Shown here piece after piece: positions 47,611 to 58,928 of a stretch of DNA of 64,000 nucleotides. Position numbers and translations under genes: made by a program. The stretch spans positions 4,030,001 to 4,094,000 of the forward strand of contig NZ_CP077079.1 of assembly GCF_019139815.1 (NCBI RefSeq), read 5' to 3'. Each line of letters opens with the position of its first letter. Within the stretch, counting starts at the first letter, position 1. This DNA is from Pseudomonas asgharzadehiana. Lineage in GTDB: Bacteria; Pseudomonadota; Gammaproteobacteria; Pseudomonadales; Pseudomonadaceae. The notes under the pieces were generated by a model. It saw nothing but the letters and a program-made list of their open reading frames with translations. It did not search any database and was not told where the DNA came from.

Positions 47611-48894
47611 TCAGGCCGCAAGCTTACCGCTGGCAATCGCGGCCGAAGCAGCAACCATGGCGCGCAACAGCACCGCGCACCCCGCCGCCAGATCATCCGG
47701 CGCGGCATTCTCGATTTCGTTATGGCTGATGCCGCCTTCGCACGGCACGAAGATCATCCCCGCCGGGCCCAGTTCGGCGACGAAGATCGCGTCGTGCCCT
47801 GCCCCACTGACGATGTCCATGTTCGACAACCCCAAACCATTGGCGGCATCGCGCACGGCGTCCACGCAACCTTTATCGAAGTACAGCGGCGGGAAGTCGG
47901 CGGTGGGCTGCATCTCGAAGCTCAAGCCATGCTTGGCACAGGTGTCGTCGATCACCTTGCGCACCTGGGCAATCATCGCATCCAACCGCGCCGGTTCCAG
48001 GTGACGAAAGTCCAGGGTCATGCGCACTTCACCCGGAATGACATTGCGTGAACCCGGATATGCCTGCAGGCAACCGACCGTGCCGCACGCATGGGGCTGG
48101 TGCGCCAATGCTGCCGCGTTCACCGCCGCGACCACGGCCGCTGCACCCACCAGGGCGTCCTTGCGCAGGTGCATCGGCGTTGGCCCGGCATGCGCCTCGA
48201 CGCCGCGCAACTTCAAGTCAAACCATTTTTGCCCGAGGGCACCAAGCACCACGCCGATGGTCTTTTTCTCATCCTCCAGAATCGGCCCCTGCTCGATATG
48301 CGCCTCAAAGTAAGCGCCGACCTTGTGCCCGCTGACCGGCCGCGTTCCCGCATAGCCAATGGCATTCAACGCCTCACCCACGCTGACCCCATCCGCATCC
48401 ACCTTGGCCAGGGTGTCCGCCAGCGTGAACTTCTCGGCGAACACCCCGGAGCCCATCATGCACGGTGGAAAACGCGAGCCCTCTTCGTTGGTCCACACCA
48501 CCACTTCCAATGGCGCCTCGGTTTGCAGGTTCAGGTCATTGAGGGTACGCAGCACTTCCACCCCCGCCAGCACACCGAAGCAACCGTCGAACTTACCGCC
48601 GGTAGGCTGGGTGTCGATATGGCTGCCGGTCATCACTGGCGGCAAATCGGGATTGCGCCCCGGACGGCGGGCGAAAATATTGCCGATGCCATCCACCGTC
48701 ACGGTGCAGCCGGCCGCTTCGCACCACTGCACAAACAGGTCGCGGGCCTTGCGGTCGAGGTCGGTGAGGGCCAGCCGGCACACGCCGCCCTTGGGCGTGG
48801 CGCCGAGCGTGGCCAGGTCCATCAGCGACTGCCACAAGCGGTCGCGATTGATGTGCTGATCGGTCGATTGCAGAACGTCCAGGGCAGCGTTCAT
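47611..48894 (-). CDS. M20-type N-carbamoyl-amino-acid hydrolase, probable beta-ureidopropionase
   Basis: A 427-residue binuclear zinc amidohydrolase of the hydantoinase/carbamoylase group (also called AmaB, HyuC or PydC). Metal ligands: MTGSHIDTQPTGGKFDG (His, Asp), TNEEGSRFPPCMMGSG (Glu pair), YFEAHIEQGPILE, and HDAIF near the C-terminus. It should hydrolyse N-carbamoyl-beta-alanine to beta-alanine, CO2 and ammonia, the last reductive pyrimidine step; that substrate comes from its place beside dihydropyrimidinase and PreTA. Allantoate amidohydrolases and L-carbamoylases are close relatives. It is on the strand opposite hydA, downstream of the transporter. Confidence 0.87.
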   Translation of the reverse strand: MNAALDVLQSTDQHINRDRLWQSLMDLATLGATPKGGVCRLALTDLDRKARDLFVQWCEAAGCTVTVDGIGNIFARRPGRNPDLPPVMTGSHIDTQPTGGKFDGCFGVLAGVEVLRTLNDLNLQTEAPLEVVVWTNEEGSRFPPCMMGSGVFAEKFTLADTLAKVDADGVSVGEALNAIGYAGTRPVSGHKVGAYFEAHIEQGPILEDEKKTIGVVLGALGQKWFDLKLRGVEAHAGPTPMHLRKDALVGAAAVVAAVNAAALAHQPHACGTVGCLQAYPGSRNVIPGEVRMTLDFRHLEPARLDAMIAQVRKVIDDTCAKHGLSFEMQPTADFPPLYFDKGCVDAVRDAANGLGLSNMDIVSGAGHDAIFVAELGPAGMIFVPCEGGISHNEIENAAPDDLAAGCAVLLRAMVAASAAIASGKLAA

Positions 48895-48947
48895 GGGGAT
48901 CTCCTCAGGCTGAGTTTCTTATGATTGGAACAGGTGAAACGCGATTC

Positions 48948-49041
48948 AGTGTGGGAGGGGGCTTGCTCCCGATAGCAGCCCTTCAGCCAGTGCATGGGCG
49001 GCTGACCCACCGCAATCGGGAGCAAGTCCCCTCCCACATTT
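48948..49041. repeat. REP doublet (REPIN), inverted pair
   Basis: A plus-oriented copy (GTGTGGGAGGGGGCTTGCTC with CCGATAG following) at 48949-48975 and a minus-oriented copy (ATCGGGAGCAAGTCCCCTCC) at 49014-49040 are about 40 bases apart. This is the inverted-doublet form typical of RAYT-mobilised REPINs. It lies between the transporter gene and the amidohydrolase gene. Confidence 0.85.
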
Positions 49042-49049
49042 GGCAGTGT

Positions 49050-50537
49050 TTACAACGGGGATTTAGCCGCGACCGGAATCACGCCACGCCTGGCATTCAA
49101 CCCGTAATACAACACCCCGCCCAACGCCGAGCCGGTAAACCAGCCATAGCTGTAGAACCAGCTGAACGCATCGCTGCCCAGCGACAGCAAGGTCAGTACC
49201 ACCGGCACGCCAAAGGCGATAAAGCCGCTCCAGTTCCATGCCGGGTACACGTCGTCGCGGTAAAGGCCGGCCAGGTCCAATTGCTGTCTGCGGGTAATGA
49301 AATAGTCCACCACCATGATCCCGGCGATCGGCCCCAACAGGCTTGAATAGCCCAGCAACCAGTTGGAATAGACGGTCTCCAGGCTCACATCGGAGACGAT
49401 CAGGCCGAGTTTTTTCAGCAGTTCATGGGCCATCAGCACCAGCCCGACCAGGCCCGTGAGGATCACCGCCGTGGTGCGGTTGATCAGCTTGGGCGCGATG
49501 TTCTGGAAGTCGTTGGTGGGCGAGACGATGTTGGCCGCCGTGTTGGTGGACAACGTGGCGACAATGATCAGCGCCATGGCCACGGCCACCCAGACAGGGC
49601 TGTGGATATGACCGATCAAGGTGACCGGGTCGGACACGCTCACGCCCACCAGTTTTACCGAGGCGGCGGTCATTACCACGCCAAGCGCGGCGAACAGGAA
49701 CATGGTCAGCGGCAGGCCGAAAATCTGCCCGAGGATCTGGTCTTTCTGGCTCTTGGCGTAGCGGCTGAAGTCGGGAATGTTCAGCGACAAGGTGGCCCAG
49801 AACCCCACCATCGCGGTAAGCCCCGCCATGAAATAACCGGTGAGGCTCGCGCCTTCCGGACGCTTGGGCGGGATCGCCATCAGTTCGCTGAGCGACACAT
49901 TGGGCATCGCCCACACCAGCAGGCCGATCCCCACCGCCACCAGCAGCGGCGCCGACAGGGTCTCCAGGCGCTTGATCGATTCGGCGCCACGCAGCACCAC
50001 CCACAGGTTAAGCGTCCAGAACACCATGAAACCGATCACTTCACCGGTGCCGCCGAGGGACTTCCAGCCCTCGAAGATCGACCCCAGGAACAGGTGAATC
50101 GCCAGCCCGCCAAACATCGTCTGGATACCAAACCAGCCGCATGCCACCAGCGCCCGTATCAAACACGGCACGTTGGAGCCGAGAATGCCGAACGATGAAC
50201 GCAACAACACTGGAAATGGAATGCCGTACTTGGTGCCCGGGAAGGCATTGAGGGTCAACGGGATCAGCACCACGATATTGGCCAGCAAAATCGCCACCAG
50301 CGCCTCGCCCACCGACAACCCGAAATACGCCGTGAGCACCCCGCCCAGGGTGTAGGTGGGCACGCAGATCGACATGCCAACCCACAGCGCGGTGATGTGC
50401 CATGTGTTCCAGGTTCGTTCGTGCACCTTGGTCGGTGCCATGTCGTGGTTGTAGCGAGGGCTGTCGAGGACGTCGGGGCCGGCGTCGAGTTCGTACAGGC
50501 CGTTGCGTTCAATGACTTGCGATCTGTTCTGTTGCAT
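49050..50537 (-). CDS. NCS1-family nucleobase/hydantoin cation symporter
   Basis: A 495-residue NCS1 transporter with 12 predicted helices. Family segments: MSICVPTYTLGGVLTAYFGL (helix 1, substrate site), ACGWFGIQTMFGGLAIH (helix 3), and SLNIPDFSRYAKSQKDQI (Mhp1-type cytoplasmic loop). It imports uracil, thymine, dihydropyrimidines, hydantoin or allantoin; the neighbours make uracil/thymine most likely. ATG 50537 begins MQQNRSQVIERNGLYEL. It faces hydA across a 590-base control region. Confidence 0.9.
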   Translation of the reverse strand: MQQNRSQVIERNGLYELDAGPDVLDSPRYNHDMAPTKVHERTWNTWHITALWVGMSICVPTYTLGGVLTAYFGLSVGEALVAILLANIVVLIPLTLNAFPGTKYGIPFPVLLRSSFGILGSNVPCLIRALVACGWFGIQTMFGGLAIHLFLGSIFEGWKSLGGTGEVIGFMVFWTLNLWVVLRGAESIKRLETLSAPLLVAVGIGLLVWAMPNVSLSELMAIPPKRPEGASLTGYFMAGLTAMVGFWATLSLNIPDFSRYAKSQKDQILGQIFGLPLTMFLFAALGVVMTAASVKLVGVSVSDPVTLIGHIHSPVWVAVAMALIIVATLSTNTAANIVSPTNDFQNIAPKLINRTTAVILTGLVGLVLMAHELLKKLGLIVSDVSLETVYSNWLLGYSSLLGPIAGIMVVDYFITRRQQLDLAGLYRDDVYPAWNWSGFIAFGVPVVLTLLSLGSDAFSWFYSYGWFTGSALGGVLYYGLNARRGVIPVAAKSPL

Positions 50538-52568
<2,031 letters not shown>

Positions 52569-52572
52569 GACC

Positions 52573-52662
52573 GCTATCGGGAGCAAGTCGCCCCTCCCAC
52601 ACTGATCTCATTCCAATTGGAAAAACGCGGTCAAATGTGGGAGGGGGCTCGCCCCCGATGAG
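52573..52662. repeat. REP doublet (REPIN) between hydA and preT
   Basis: A minus-oriented copy (CTATCGGGAGCAAGTCGCCC, then CTCCCACAC) at 52574-52602 and a plus-oriented copy (ATGTGGGAGGGGGCTCGCCC, then CCGAT) at 52634-52660. The copies have diverged from the consensus. The pair lies inside the catabolic operon and could lower or pause read-through into preT. Confidence 0.83.
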
Positions 52663-52728
52663 GCCAGCACAGGCAACAAAAATGCCCATTTAGAGGCAAT
52701 CCAAAAAAAAAACCGTGAGGCCACCACC

Positions 52729-54096
52729 GTGATCCAGACCCTGACCCACCTCCCCCACCCCCGTGAAGACGGCACAACCCTCGCCGCCCATTTCACCGAC
52801 CTGGCGCCCCCGCTCAACGCCCGCCAGGCCCAGCTGGAAGCCTCGCGCTGCCTGTATTGCTACGACGCGCCGTGCGTGAATGCATGCCCCAGCGAGATCG
52901 ATATCCCGTCGTTCATCCGCAACATCCACACCGACAATGTGCAAGGTGCCGCGCAGAAAATCCTCTCGGCCAACATCCTCGGCGGCAGTTGCGCGCGGGT
53001 GTGCCCCACGGAGATCCTCTGCCAACAGGCGTGCGTGCGTAACCACGCCGAAGAGTGCGCACCGGTGCTGATCGGCCTGCTGCAACGCTACGCCATCGAC
53101 AACGCGCACTTTGGCGAGCACCCTTTCCAACGCGCCGCGCCCACCGGTAAACGCATTGCCGTGGTCGGCGCCGGGCCCGCCGGCCTGGCCTGCGCCCATC
53201 GCGCTGCCTTGCACGGCCATGACGTGGTGATTTTCGAAGCGCGGGAAAAGGCCGGCGGCCTGAATGAATACGGGATCGCCAAGTACAAGCTGGTGGACGA
53301 CTTCGCCCAGAAGGAGCTGGAGTTCCTGCTGCAAATCGGCGGGATCGAGATTCGACACGGCCAGCGCCTGGGCGACAACCTCACCCTGAGCGAACTGCAC
53401 CAGCAATACGATTCGGTGTTCCTCGGCCTCGGCCTCGCCGCCAGCAAACAACTGGGTCTGCCCCATGAAGACGCCCCCGGCCTGCTCGCCGCCACCGACT
53501 ACATCCGCGAACTGCGCCAGGCCGATGACCTGACCCAACTGCCGCTGGCCGACCGCTGCATCGTGCTCGGCGCCGGCAATACGGCCATCGACATGGCCGT
53601 GCAAATGGCCCGTCTCGGTGCCCGCGACGTCAACCTTGTCTACCGTCGCGGCCTGGCGGACATGGGCGCCACTCACCACGAACAGGACATCGCCAAGGCC
53701 AACCAGGTACGCCTGCTGACCTGGGCCCAACCCGAGGAAGTCTTGCTCGACGCTCAAGGCCATGTGCGCGGCATGCGCTTTGCCCGCACGCGCCTGGAAA
53801 ACGGCCGCCTGAGCGCCACCGCAGACACCTTCGAACTGGCCGCCGATGCGATTTTCAAGGCCATCGGGCAAGGCTTCGACAACGCGGCATTGCACGATCC
53901 ACTGGCCCAGCAACTGCATCGCGTGGGCGAGCGGATTTTCGTCGACGAGCACCTGCGCACCAGCATTCCAGGCATTTACGCCGGCGGCGATTGCGTGAGC
54001 CTCGGCCAGGACCTCACCGTGCAGGCGGTGCAACACGGCAAGCTGGCCGCCGAAGCCATGCACGCCCAACTCATGCTCAATGTGGAGGCTGCGTAA
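52729..54096 (+). CDS. preT: NAD-dependent dihydropyrimidine dehydrogenase subunit PreT
   Basis: A 455-residue FAD/iron-sulphur protein of the glutamate-synthase small-subunit type. The N-terminal cysteine clusters are CLYCYDAPCVNACP and CARVCPTEILCQQAC; the FAD-binding motif is [16 protein letters not shown] and the NAD-binding one VLGAGNTAIDMAVQMA. It takes electrons from NADH and passes them to PreA. Translation starts at GTG 52729, preceded by GTGAGG. The stop overlaps the preA start (TAATG). Confidence 0.93.
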   Translation: MIQTLTHLPHPREDGTTLAAHFTDLAPPLNARQAQLEASRCLYCYDAPCVNACPSEIDIPSFIRNIHTDNVQGAAQKILSANILGGSCARVCPTEILCQQACVRNHAEECAPVLIGLLQRYAIDNAHFGEHPFQRAAPTGKRIAVVGAGPAGLACAHRAALHGHDVVIFEAREKAGGLNEYGIAKYKLVDDFAQKELEFLLQIGGIEIRHGQRLGDNLTLSELHQQYDSVFLGLGLAASKQLGLPHEDAPGLLAATDYIRELRQADDLTQLPLADRCIVLGAGNTAIDMAVQMARLGARDVNLVYRRGLADMGATHHEQDIAKANQVRLLTWAQPEEVLLDAQGHVRGMRFARTRLENGRLSATADTFELAADAIFKAIGQGFDNAALHDPLAQQLHRVGERIFVDEHLRTSIPGIYAGGDCVSLGQDLTVQAVQHGKLAAEAMHAQLMLNVEAA

Positions 54097-55370
54097 TGGC
54101 CGATCTCTCGATTGTCTTCGCCGGTATCAAAGCCCCCAACCCGTTCTGGCTGGCCTCCGCGCCACCCACCGACAAGGCTTACAACGTGGTCCGCGCCTTT
54201 GAGGCCGGCTGGGGCGGCGTGGTGTGGAAAACCCTGGGTGAAGACCCGGCGGCGGTCAACGTGTCGTCGCGCTATTCGGCACATTACGGCGCCAACCGTG
54301 AAGTGCTGGGCATCAACAATATCGAGCTGATCACCGACCGTTCCCTGGAGATCAACCTGCGGGAAATCACCCAGGTGAAAAAGGACTGGCCCGACCGTGC
54401 GCTCATCGTGTCGCTGATGGTGCCCTGTGTTGAAGCGTCCTGGAAAAACATCCTGCCGCTGGTGCAAGCCACTGGCTGCGACGGCATCGAACTGAACTTC
54501 GGCTGCCCCCACGGCATGCCCGAACGCGGCATGGGCGCGGCGGTGGGCCAGGTGCCGGAATACGTGGAACAGGTGACGCGCTGGTGCAAGACCTATTGCT
54601 CACTGCCGGTGATCGTCAAGCTCACGCCGAACATCACCGATATCCGCGTGGCCGCGCGTGCCGCTTACAGAGGCGGTGCGGATGCGGTATCGCTGATCAA
54701 CACCATCAACTCCATCACCAGCGTCGACCTCGAACACATGGTTGCCCTGCCCACCGTCGGTACGCAAAGCACCCACGGCGGTTATTGCGGCTCGGCAGTC
54801 AAGCCGATCGCCTTGAACATGGTCGCCGAAATCGCTCGCGACCCGCAGACCCAAGGCCTGCCGATCTGCGGCATCGGCGGCATCGGCAACTGGCGCGACG
54901 CCGCGGAATTCGTCGCCCTGGGTTGCGGCGCGGTGCAGGTGTGCACGGCGGCGATGCTGCATGGGTTCCGCATCGTTGAAGAGATGAAGGATGGGCTGTC
55001 GCGGTGGATGGACAGCCAGGGCTACACCAGCCTGCAAGCGTTTTCCGGGAAGGCGGTGGGCAATACCACGGATTGGAAGTACCTGGACATCAACTACCAG
55101 GTGATCGCCAAGATCGACCAAGAGGCCTGTATTGGCTGTGGCCGTTGCCATATTGCCTGTGAAGACACCTCGCACCAGGCCATCGCCAGCGTGAAACAGG
55201 CAGACGGTACGCACACCTACGAGGTCATCGATGATGAGTGCGTGGGCTGCAACCTGTGCCAGATCACCTGCCCGGTGGCCGACTGCATCGAGATGGTGCC
55301 GGTGGACACGGGCAAGCCGTTTTTGAACTGGACCCAGGACCCCCGCAATCCCTACCGGGAGGCTGTGTAG
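54096..55370 (+). CDS. preA: NAD-dependent dihydropyrimidine dehydrogenase subunit PreA
   Basis: A 424-residue FMN/iron-sulphur protein. Residues about 1-320 form a dihydroorotate-dehydrogenase-like barrel (NPFWLASAPPTDKAYNV, NFGCPHGMPERGMG). The C-terminal ferredoxin domain has the paired four-cysteine clusters CIGCGRCHIAC and CVGCNLCQITCPVADC. It reduces uracil and thymine to the 5,6-dihydro forms. ATG 54096 overlaps the preT stop. The joint arrangement corresponds to a split form of mammalian dihydropyrimidine dehydrogenase. Confidence 0.95.
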   Translation: MADLSIVFAGIKAPNPFWLASAPPTDKAYNVVRAFEAGWGGVVWKTLGEDPAAVNVSSRYSAHYGANREVLGINNIELITDRSLEINLREITQVKKDWPDRALIVSLMVPCVEASWKNILPLVQATGCDGIELNFGCPHGMPERGMGAAVGQVPEYVEQVTRWCKTYCSLPVIVKLTPNITDIRVAARAAYRGGADAVSLINTINSITSVDLEHMVALPTVGTQSTHGGYCGSAVKPIALNMVAEIARDPQTQGLPICGIGGIGNWRDAAEFVALGCGAVQVCTAAMLHGFRIVEEMKDGLSRWMDSQGYTSLQAFSGKAVGNTTDWKYLDINYQVIAKIDQEACIGCGRCHIACEDTSHQAIASVKQADGTHTYEVIDDECVGCNLCQITCPVADCIEMVPVDTGKPFLNWTQDPRNPYREAV

Positions 55371-55382
55371 TCCTTTAGGCCG

Positions 55383-55459
55383 CTATCGGGAGCAAGCCCC
55401 CTCCCACATTTCGATGTGTGAACACATTCAAAATGTGGGAGGGGGCTTGCTCCCGATAG
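55383..55459. repeat. REP doublet (REPIN), near-perfect inverted pair
   Basis: Minus copy CTATCGGGAGCAAGCCCCCT (then CCCACATTT) at 55383-55411 and plus copy beginning AAATGTGGGAGGGGGCTTGC at 55431 and ending at 55459 are exact inverse complements over about 28 bases. It fills the gap between preA and the convergent TetR gene, and could form a long bidirectional hairpin. Confidence 0.88.
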
Positions 55460-55482
55460 GGCCATCAGCCTCACCACAAGAC

Positions 55483-56103
55483 TCAAGGCTCCAACCCAAT
55501 CCCCCGCAATATCACCGCCGTCACCGTCTGGATCGCCTTCTCGAACTGCCTATCCGACAGCGGCTGGTGATCATTCAAAATCTTCACCTGGTGGTCAAAG
55601 TCAGCGTAGTGCTGGGTCGAGGCCCAGATCATGTACAGCAGGCTCGACGGCTCCACCGGCAGGATGCGTTTGTCTTCCACCCACTGGCGAATTTTCGCCT
55701 CCTTCATCTTGGCCCAGTCGTACAGGCTTTCATCCAATGCCTCACCCAGAGTGGGCGCACCATGGATGATCTCGTTGGCCCAGACTTTGGAGCCATAGGG
55801 CCGCGTGCGCGAGCGTTGCATCTTGGCGCGGATGTAGCTGCTGAGCACCACCCGTGGGTCATCGAAAGTTTCGAAACTCAGGGCGTCCTGCTTCCACACA
55901 TCGAGCAGGTCGAACAGCACCGCGCTGTACAACTCGCTCTTGGTGGTGAAGTAGTAATGCAGGTTGGAGCGCGGCAGTTGCGCTTGCTCGGCGATGTCGG
56001 CCATGGCAGTGCTGCCATAGCCTTTCTCGGCGAAGACTTTCTCCGCCGCCAGCAGGATTTTCTCGACGTTGACCCGACGAATTCCGATCTTGTGATTGCC
56101 CAT
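55483..56103 (-). CDS. TetR-family regulator, RutR-like, of pyrimidine catabolism
   Basis: A 206-residue TetR regulator. The HTH is FAEKGYGSTAMADIAEQAQLPRSNLHYYF, of which the central part is residues about 24-50. The C-terminal region (PSSLLYMIWASTQHYADFDHQV) resembles RutR, the uracil-sensing repressor. ATG 56103 begins MGNHKIGIRR; the open frame extends upstream without family match. It is convergent with preA at the end of the cluster, so it probably senses a pyrimidine or its breakdown product and controls the cluster. Confidence 0.87.
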   Translation of the reverse strand: MGNHKIGIRRVNVEKILLAAEKVFAEKGYGSTAMADIAEQAQLPRSNLHYYFTTKSELYSAVLFDLLDVWKQDALSFETFDDPRVVLSSYIRAKMQRSRTRPYGSKVWANEIIHGAPTLGEALDESLYDWAKMKEAKIRQWVEDKRILPVEPSSLLYMIWASTQHYADFDHQVKILNDHQPLSDRQFEKAIQTVTAVILRGIGLEP

Positions 56104-56219
56104 AAGGGCTCCCTGACAACTACTTGGCCCAAAGACTACCATCCGCTCTAGATCGGGGCGACAGGGGCAACTGAAACTTCGTACACTGCCCGCTCCTGCC
56201 CATTGATTGGTATTGAACA

Positions 56220-56585
56220 ATGTTGATCAAGAAATCCCTCACCGCCATCGCCCTGTTTGCTTCCCTGCTGGGTGCCTCGGCGGCCTTTGCCCACGCCCAT
56301 CTGAAAAGCTCGGAACCTGCCGCCGACAGCAGCGGCGCGGCGCCGAAGGAGCTGCGCCTGACGTTCAGCGAAGGCGTCGAGGCCACCTTCACCAAGGTAT
56401 CCCTGAGCAAGGACGGCACCGAAGTTGCCATCAAGGGCGTAGAAACACCGGACGCCGACAAAAAAGTCCTGGTGGTCACCCCCGCTGCGCCATTGGCCGC
56501 CGGCAACTACAAAGTCGTGTGGAACGCCGTCTCGGTCGACACCCACAAGAGCAACGGTGAATACAGCTTCAAGGTTGGCCAATAA
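56220..56585 (+). CDS. copC: Periplasmic copper-binding protein CopC
   Basis: A 121-residue CopC-family protein. The signal peptide ends AFA, so the mature protein starts with His25 (HAHLKSSEPA), the N-terminal copper ligand of the family; the second ligand region VDTHKSNGEYSF is also present. The Met-rich Cu(I) site of the classical CopC is absent, so this is a Cu(II)-only type. It delivers copper to CopD, encoded three bases downstream. Confidence 0.9.
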   Translation: MLIKKSLTAIALFASLLGASAAFAHAHLKSSEPAADSSGAAPKELRLTFSEGVEATFTKVSLSKDGTEVAIKGVETPDADKKVLVVTPAAPLAAGNYKVVWNAVSVDTHKSNGEYSFKVGQ

Positions 56586-56588
56586 CCG

Positions 56589-57446
56589 ATGATGACGCTG
56601 CTGGTGCTGTGCCGCTTCCTGCATTTCAGCGTGGTGTTGCTGATGTTCGGGGCCTGCGTGTTCAGGCCCCGGCTTTTGGGCGCTGCACCGCAGCCGAGGC
56701 TGGACCGGCAACTGCTGCGCATCACCCGTGGCCTGGCCTGGGTGGCGCTGGTTTCCGGGGTGGCCTGGTTGTTGTTGATCACCGCAAGCATGGCCGGCAG
56801 TTGGAGCGCAGCGCTGCAACCGAGCACGGTGCGATTGGTGCTGGGCAAGACTTTTTTTGGCCAGGTGTGGGGCTGGCACTTGCTGCTCAACCTGCTACTG
56901 CTGATCGCGCTGATCAAACCCTGGCCGGCCTTGCGCCTGGCGTTGCTGGCGCTATTGCTTGTAACCCTGGCGCCCGTCGGCCATGGCGCGATGCTCGACG
57001 GCCTTAGCGGGCAGTTGCTGATCCTTAATCAAATGGCGCACCTGGCCTGTGTCGGTGCATGGCTGGGTGGGTTGTTGTTGCTGGTCTTGATCCTCAGGCA
57101 ACCGCCGGGGTATGCGTTGCAGACGGTCCTGCGGCGCTTCAGCGGTGTGGGCTACGGTTTGGTTGCCGGCTTGCTGGTCACCGGGCTGATCAACGTGCGC
57201 GTGCTCACCGGGCAACTGTGGCCCACGCCATTGTTCAGCGGGTTTGCGCTGATTCTGTTGATCAAGGCGATGCTCGTGCTGGGCATGGTAGCGCTGGCGT
57301 TGCTCAACCGGTTGCGCCTGGAGCAGTGCGAGCAGCGCCTGGCCGCCCTGAAAACCAGTGTGATGCTGGAATGGGCCCTGGGTGTGGGCGCGGTAGCGGC
57401 CGTGTCAGTGCTTGGCACCTTGCCTCCGATGGTCCTGGCTGGCTGA
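56589..57446 (+). CDS. copD: Copper-import membrane protein CopD
   Basis: A 285-residue integral membrane protein with about eight helices, of the CopD family. It starts MMTLLVLCRFLHFSVVLLMFG; candidate ligands include the His in LCRFLHF, GWHLLL and NQMAHLACVGAW. With CopC it brings copper into the cytoplasm. The gene starts three bases after copC, so the two form one operon, as copCD does in several pseudomonads. Confidence 0.9.
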   Translation: MMTLLVLCRFLHFSVVLLMFGACVFRPRLLGAAPQPRLDRQLLRITRGLAWVALVSGVAWLLLITASMAGSWSAALQPSTVRLVLGKTFFGQVWGWHLLLNLLLLIALIKPWPALRLALLALLLVTLAPVGHGAMLDGLSGQLLILNQMAHLACVGAWLGGLLLLVLILRQPPGYALQTVLRRFSGVGYGLVAGLLVTGLINVRVLTGQLWPTPLFSGFALILLIKAMLVLGMVALALLNRLRLEQCEQRLAALKTSVMLEWALGVGAVAAVSVLGTLPPMVLAG

Positions 57447-57469
57447 ACCCCACCGCTCTCAAGTTTGAA

Positions 57470-57488
57470 TGCAGCCCCCTCCCGCATT
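57470..57488 (-). repeat. Decayed REP remnant
   Basis: GCAGCCCCCTCCCGCATTG, half of a REP core with substitutions, just behind copD. Confidence 0.45.
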
Positions 57489-57522
57489 GACCGTGTCCGC
57501 TTTTTTAGATCACCTCCCGCTT

Positions 57523-57601
57523 AGTCATCGTATAACTTCTGCTTGACACTCCACGAAAACCCCGCAAATATCCCCTCAAATGTTGTACGACGACGTATAA
57601 C
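57523..57601 (+). promoter_or_regulatory. oprD-type porin promoter with two flanking operator-like sites
   Basis: A -35 TTGACA (57543-57548), 17-base spacer and -10 AAATAT (57566-57571). Upstream lies AGTCATCGTATAACTT (57523-57538). Downstream lies the 20-base inverted repeat GTTGTACGACGACGTATAAC (57582-57601), whose arms match at 8 of 10 positions. Both contain the T-N-GT-N3-AC pattern of FCD-type GntR regulators, and a related site precedes udh at 59093. A GntR-type repressor of the uronate genes is the likely binder; its gene is not in this window. Confidence 0.6.
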
Positions 57602-57635
57602 AAATAATAAAAACAACAAAGAAGGGAGCACCGCT

Positions 57636-58898
57636 GTGAGTCAATTCGCCCGCAATTCCTCTTCACGCCTGGGCCTTATCGGCCTCGGCAGCCTGGCCTT
57701 CACCCTGCCTCTCGGTGCTCACGCCGAAGGTTTTGTCGATGACGCCAAGGCCACGCTCAACCTGCGCAACGCCTACTTCAACCGCAATTTTACCAACCCG
57801 GCCAATGCCCAGGGCAAGGCTGAAGAATGGACGCAGAGTTTCATTCTCGACGCCAAGTCCGGCTTCACCCAAGGCACCGTGGGCTTTGGCCTGGATGTGC
57901 TGGGCCTGTATTCGCAGAAGCTCGATGGCGGCAAAGGCACCGGGGGTACTCAGTTGCTGCCGATCCACGACGACGGCCGCCCCGCCGATAACTTCGGGCG
58001 CCTGGGCGTGGCGTTGAAAACCAAGCTATCGAAGACCGAGTTGAAGGTCGGCGAATGGATGCCGGTATTGCCGATCCTGCGTTCCGACGATGGCCGCTCC
58101 CTGCCCCAAACGTTCCGCGGCGGCCAGGTGACCTCCAATGAAATCGCCGGCCTGACCCTCTACGGCGGGCAGTTCCGGGGTAACAGCCCACGCAACGACG
58201 CGAGCATGGAAGACATGTTCATGAACGGCAAAGCCGCGTTCACCTCCGACCGTTTCAACTTCGGCGGCGGCGAATACAGCTTCAACGAAAAACGCACCCA
58301 GGTCGGCCTGTGGTACGCCGAACTCACCGATATCTACCAGCAGCGCTACATAAACCTGACCCACAGCCAACCCGTGGGCGACTGGACCCTGGGCGCCAAC
58401 CTCGGGTTTTTCAGCGGCAAGGAAGACGGCAGCGCCCTGGCCGGCGACCTCGACAACAAAACCACCTTCGCCCTGCTCTCGGCCAAATACGGTGGCAACA
58501 CCTTCTACGTGGGCCTGCAAAAACTCACCGGCGACAGCGTGTGGATGCGCGTCAACGGCACCAGCGGCGGCACCCTGGCCAACGACAGCTACAACTCCAG
58601 TTATGACAACGCCAAGGAAAAATCCTGGCAGGTGCGCCACGACTTCAACTTCGCGGCACTCGGCGTGCCGGGGCTGACCTTGATGAACCGCTATATCAGC
58701 GGCAGCAACGTGCACACCGGGACGATCACCGATGGCAAGGAATGGGGCCGTGAATCGGAGCTGGCCTACACCGTGCAGAGCGGCGCGCTGAAGAACCTCA
58801 ACGTGAAATGGCGCAACGCGTCAATTCGTCGGGACTTCAGCACCAACGAGTTTGACGAGAACCGGATTTTTGTCAGCTATCCGATTTCCCTGCTGTAG
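57636..58898 (+). CDS. OprD-family outer membrane porin
   Basis: A 420-residue OprD-type substrate-specific porin. Signal peptide of about 27 residues ending GAHA, then EGFVDDAKATLNLRNAYFNR, the family's first strand; KAEEWTQSFILDAKSGFTQGTVGFGLD and the C-terminal strand ENRIFVSYPISLL are typical. Start GTG 57636 follows AAGGGAG. Because it lies at the head of the uronate cluster with shared operator-like sites, it probably takes up galacturonate, glucuronate or an aldarate. Confidence 0.9.
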   Translation: MSQFARNSSSRLGLIGLGSLAFTLPLGAHAEGFVDDAKATLNLRNAYFNRNFTNPANAQGKAEEWTQSFILDAKSGFTQGTVGFGLDVLGLYSQKLDGGKGTGGTQLLPIHDDGRPADNFGRLGVALKTKLSKTELKVGEWMPVLPILRSDDGRSLPQTFRGGQVTSNEIAGLTLYGGQFRGNSPRNDASMEDMFMNGKAAFTSDRFNFGGGEYSFNEKRTQVGLWYAELTDIYQQRYINLTHSQPVGDWTLGANLGFFSGKEDGSALAGDLDNKTTFALLSAKYGGNTFYVGLQKLTGDSVWMRVNGTSGGTLANDSYNSSYDNAKEKSWQVRHDFNFAALGVPGLTLMNRYISGSNVHTGTITDGKEWGRESELAYTVQSGALKNLNVKWRNASIRRDFSTNEFDENRIFVSYPISLL

Positions 58899-58928
58899 AA
58901 CTTAGTCGTCCTCCTACAGCGAATCCCC

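Noticed and set aside
52690..54069. A 459-codon open frame on the minus strand opposite preT
   Set aside because: Antisense to PreT, whose iron-sulphur and FAD motifs are clear; the antisense product shows only composition bias.
54403..56506. Several frames of 60-200 codons opposite preA and copC
   Set aside because: All overlap well-supported genes and have the Arg/Pro/Ala-rich composition of frame shadows.
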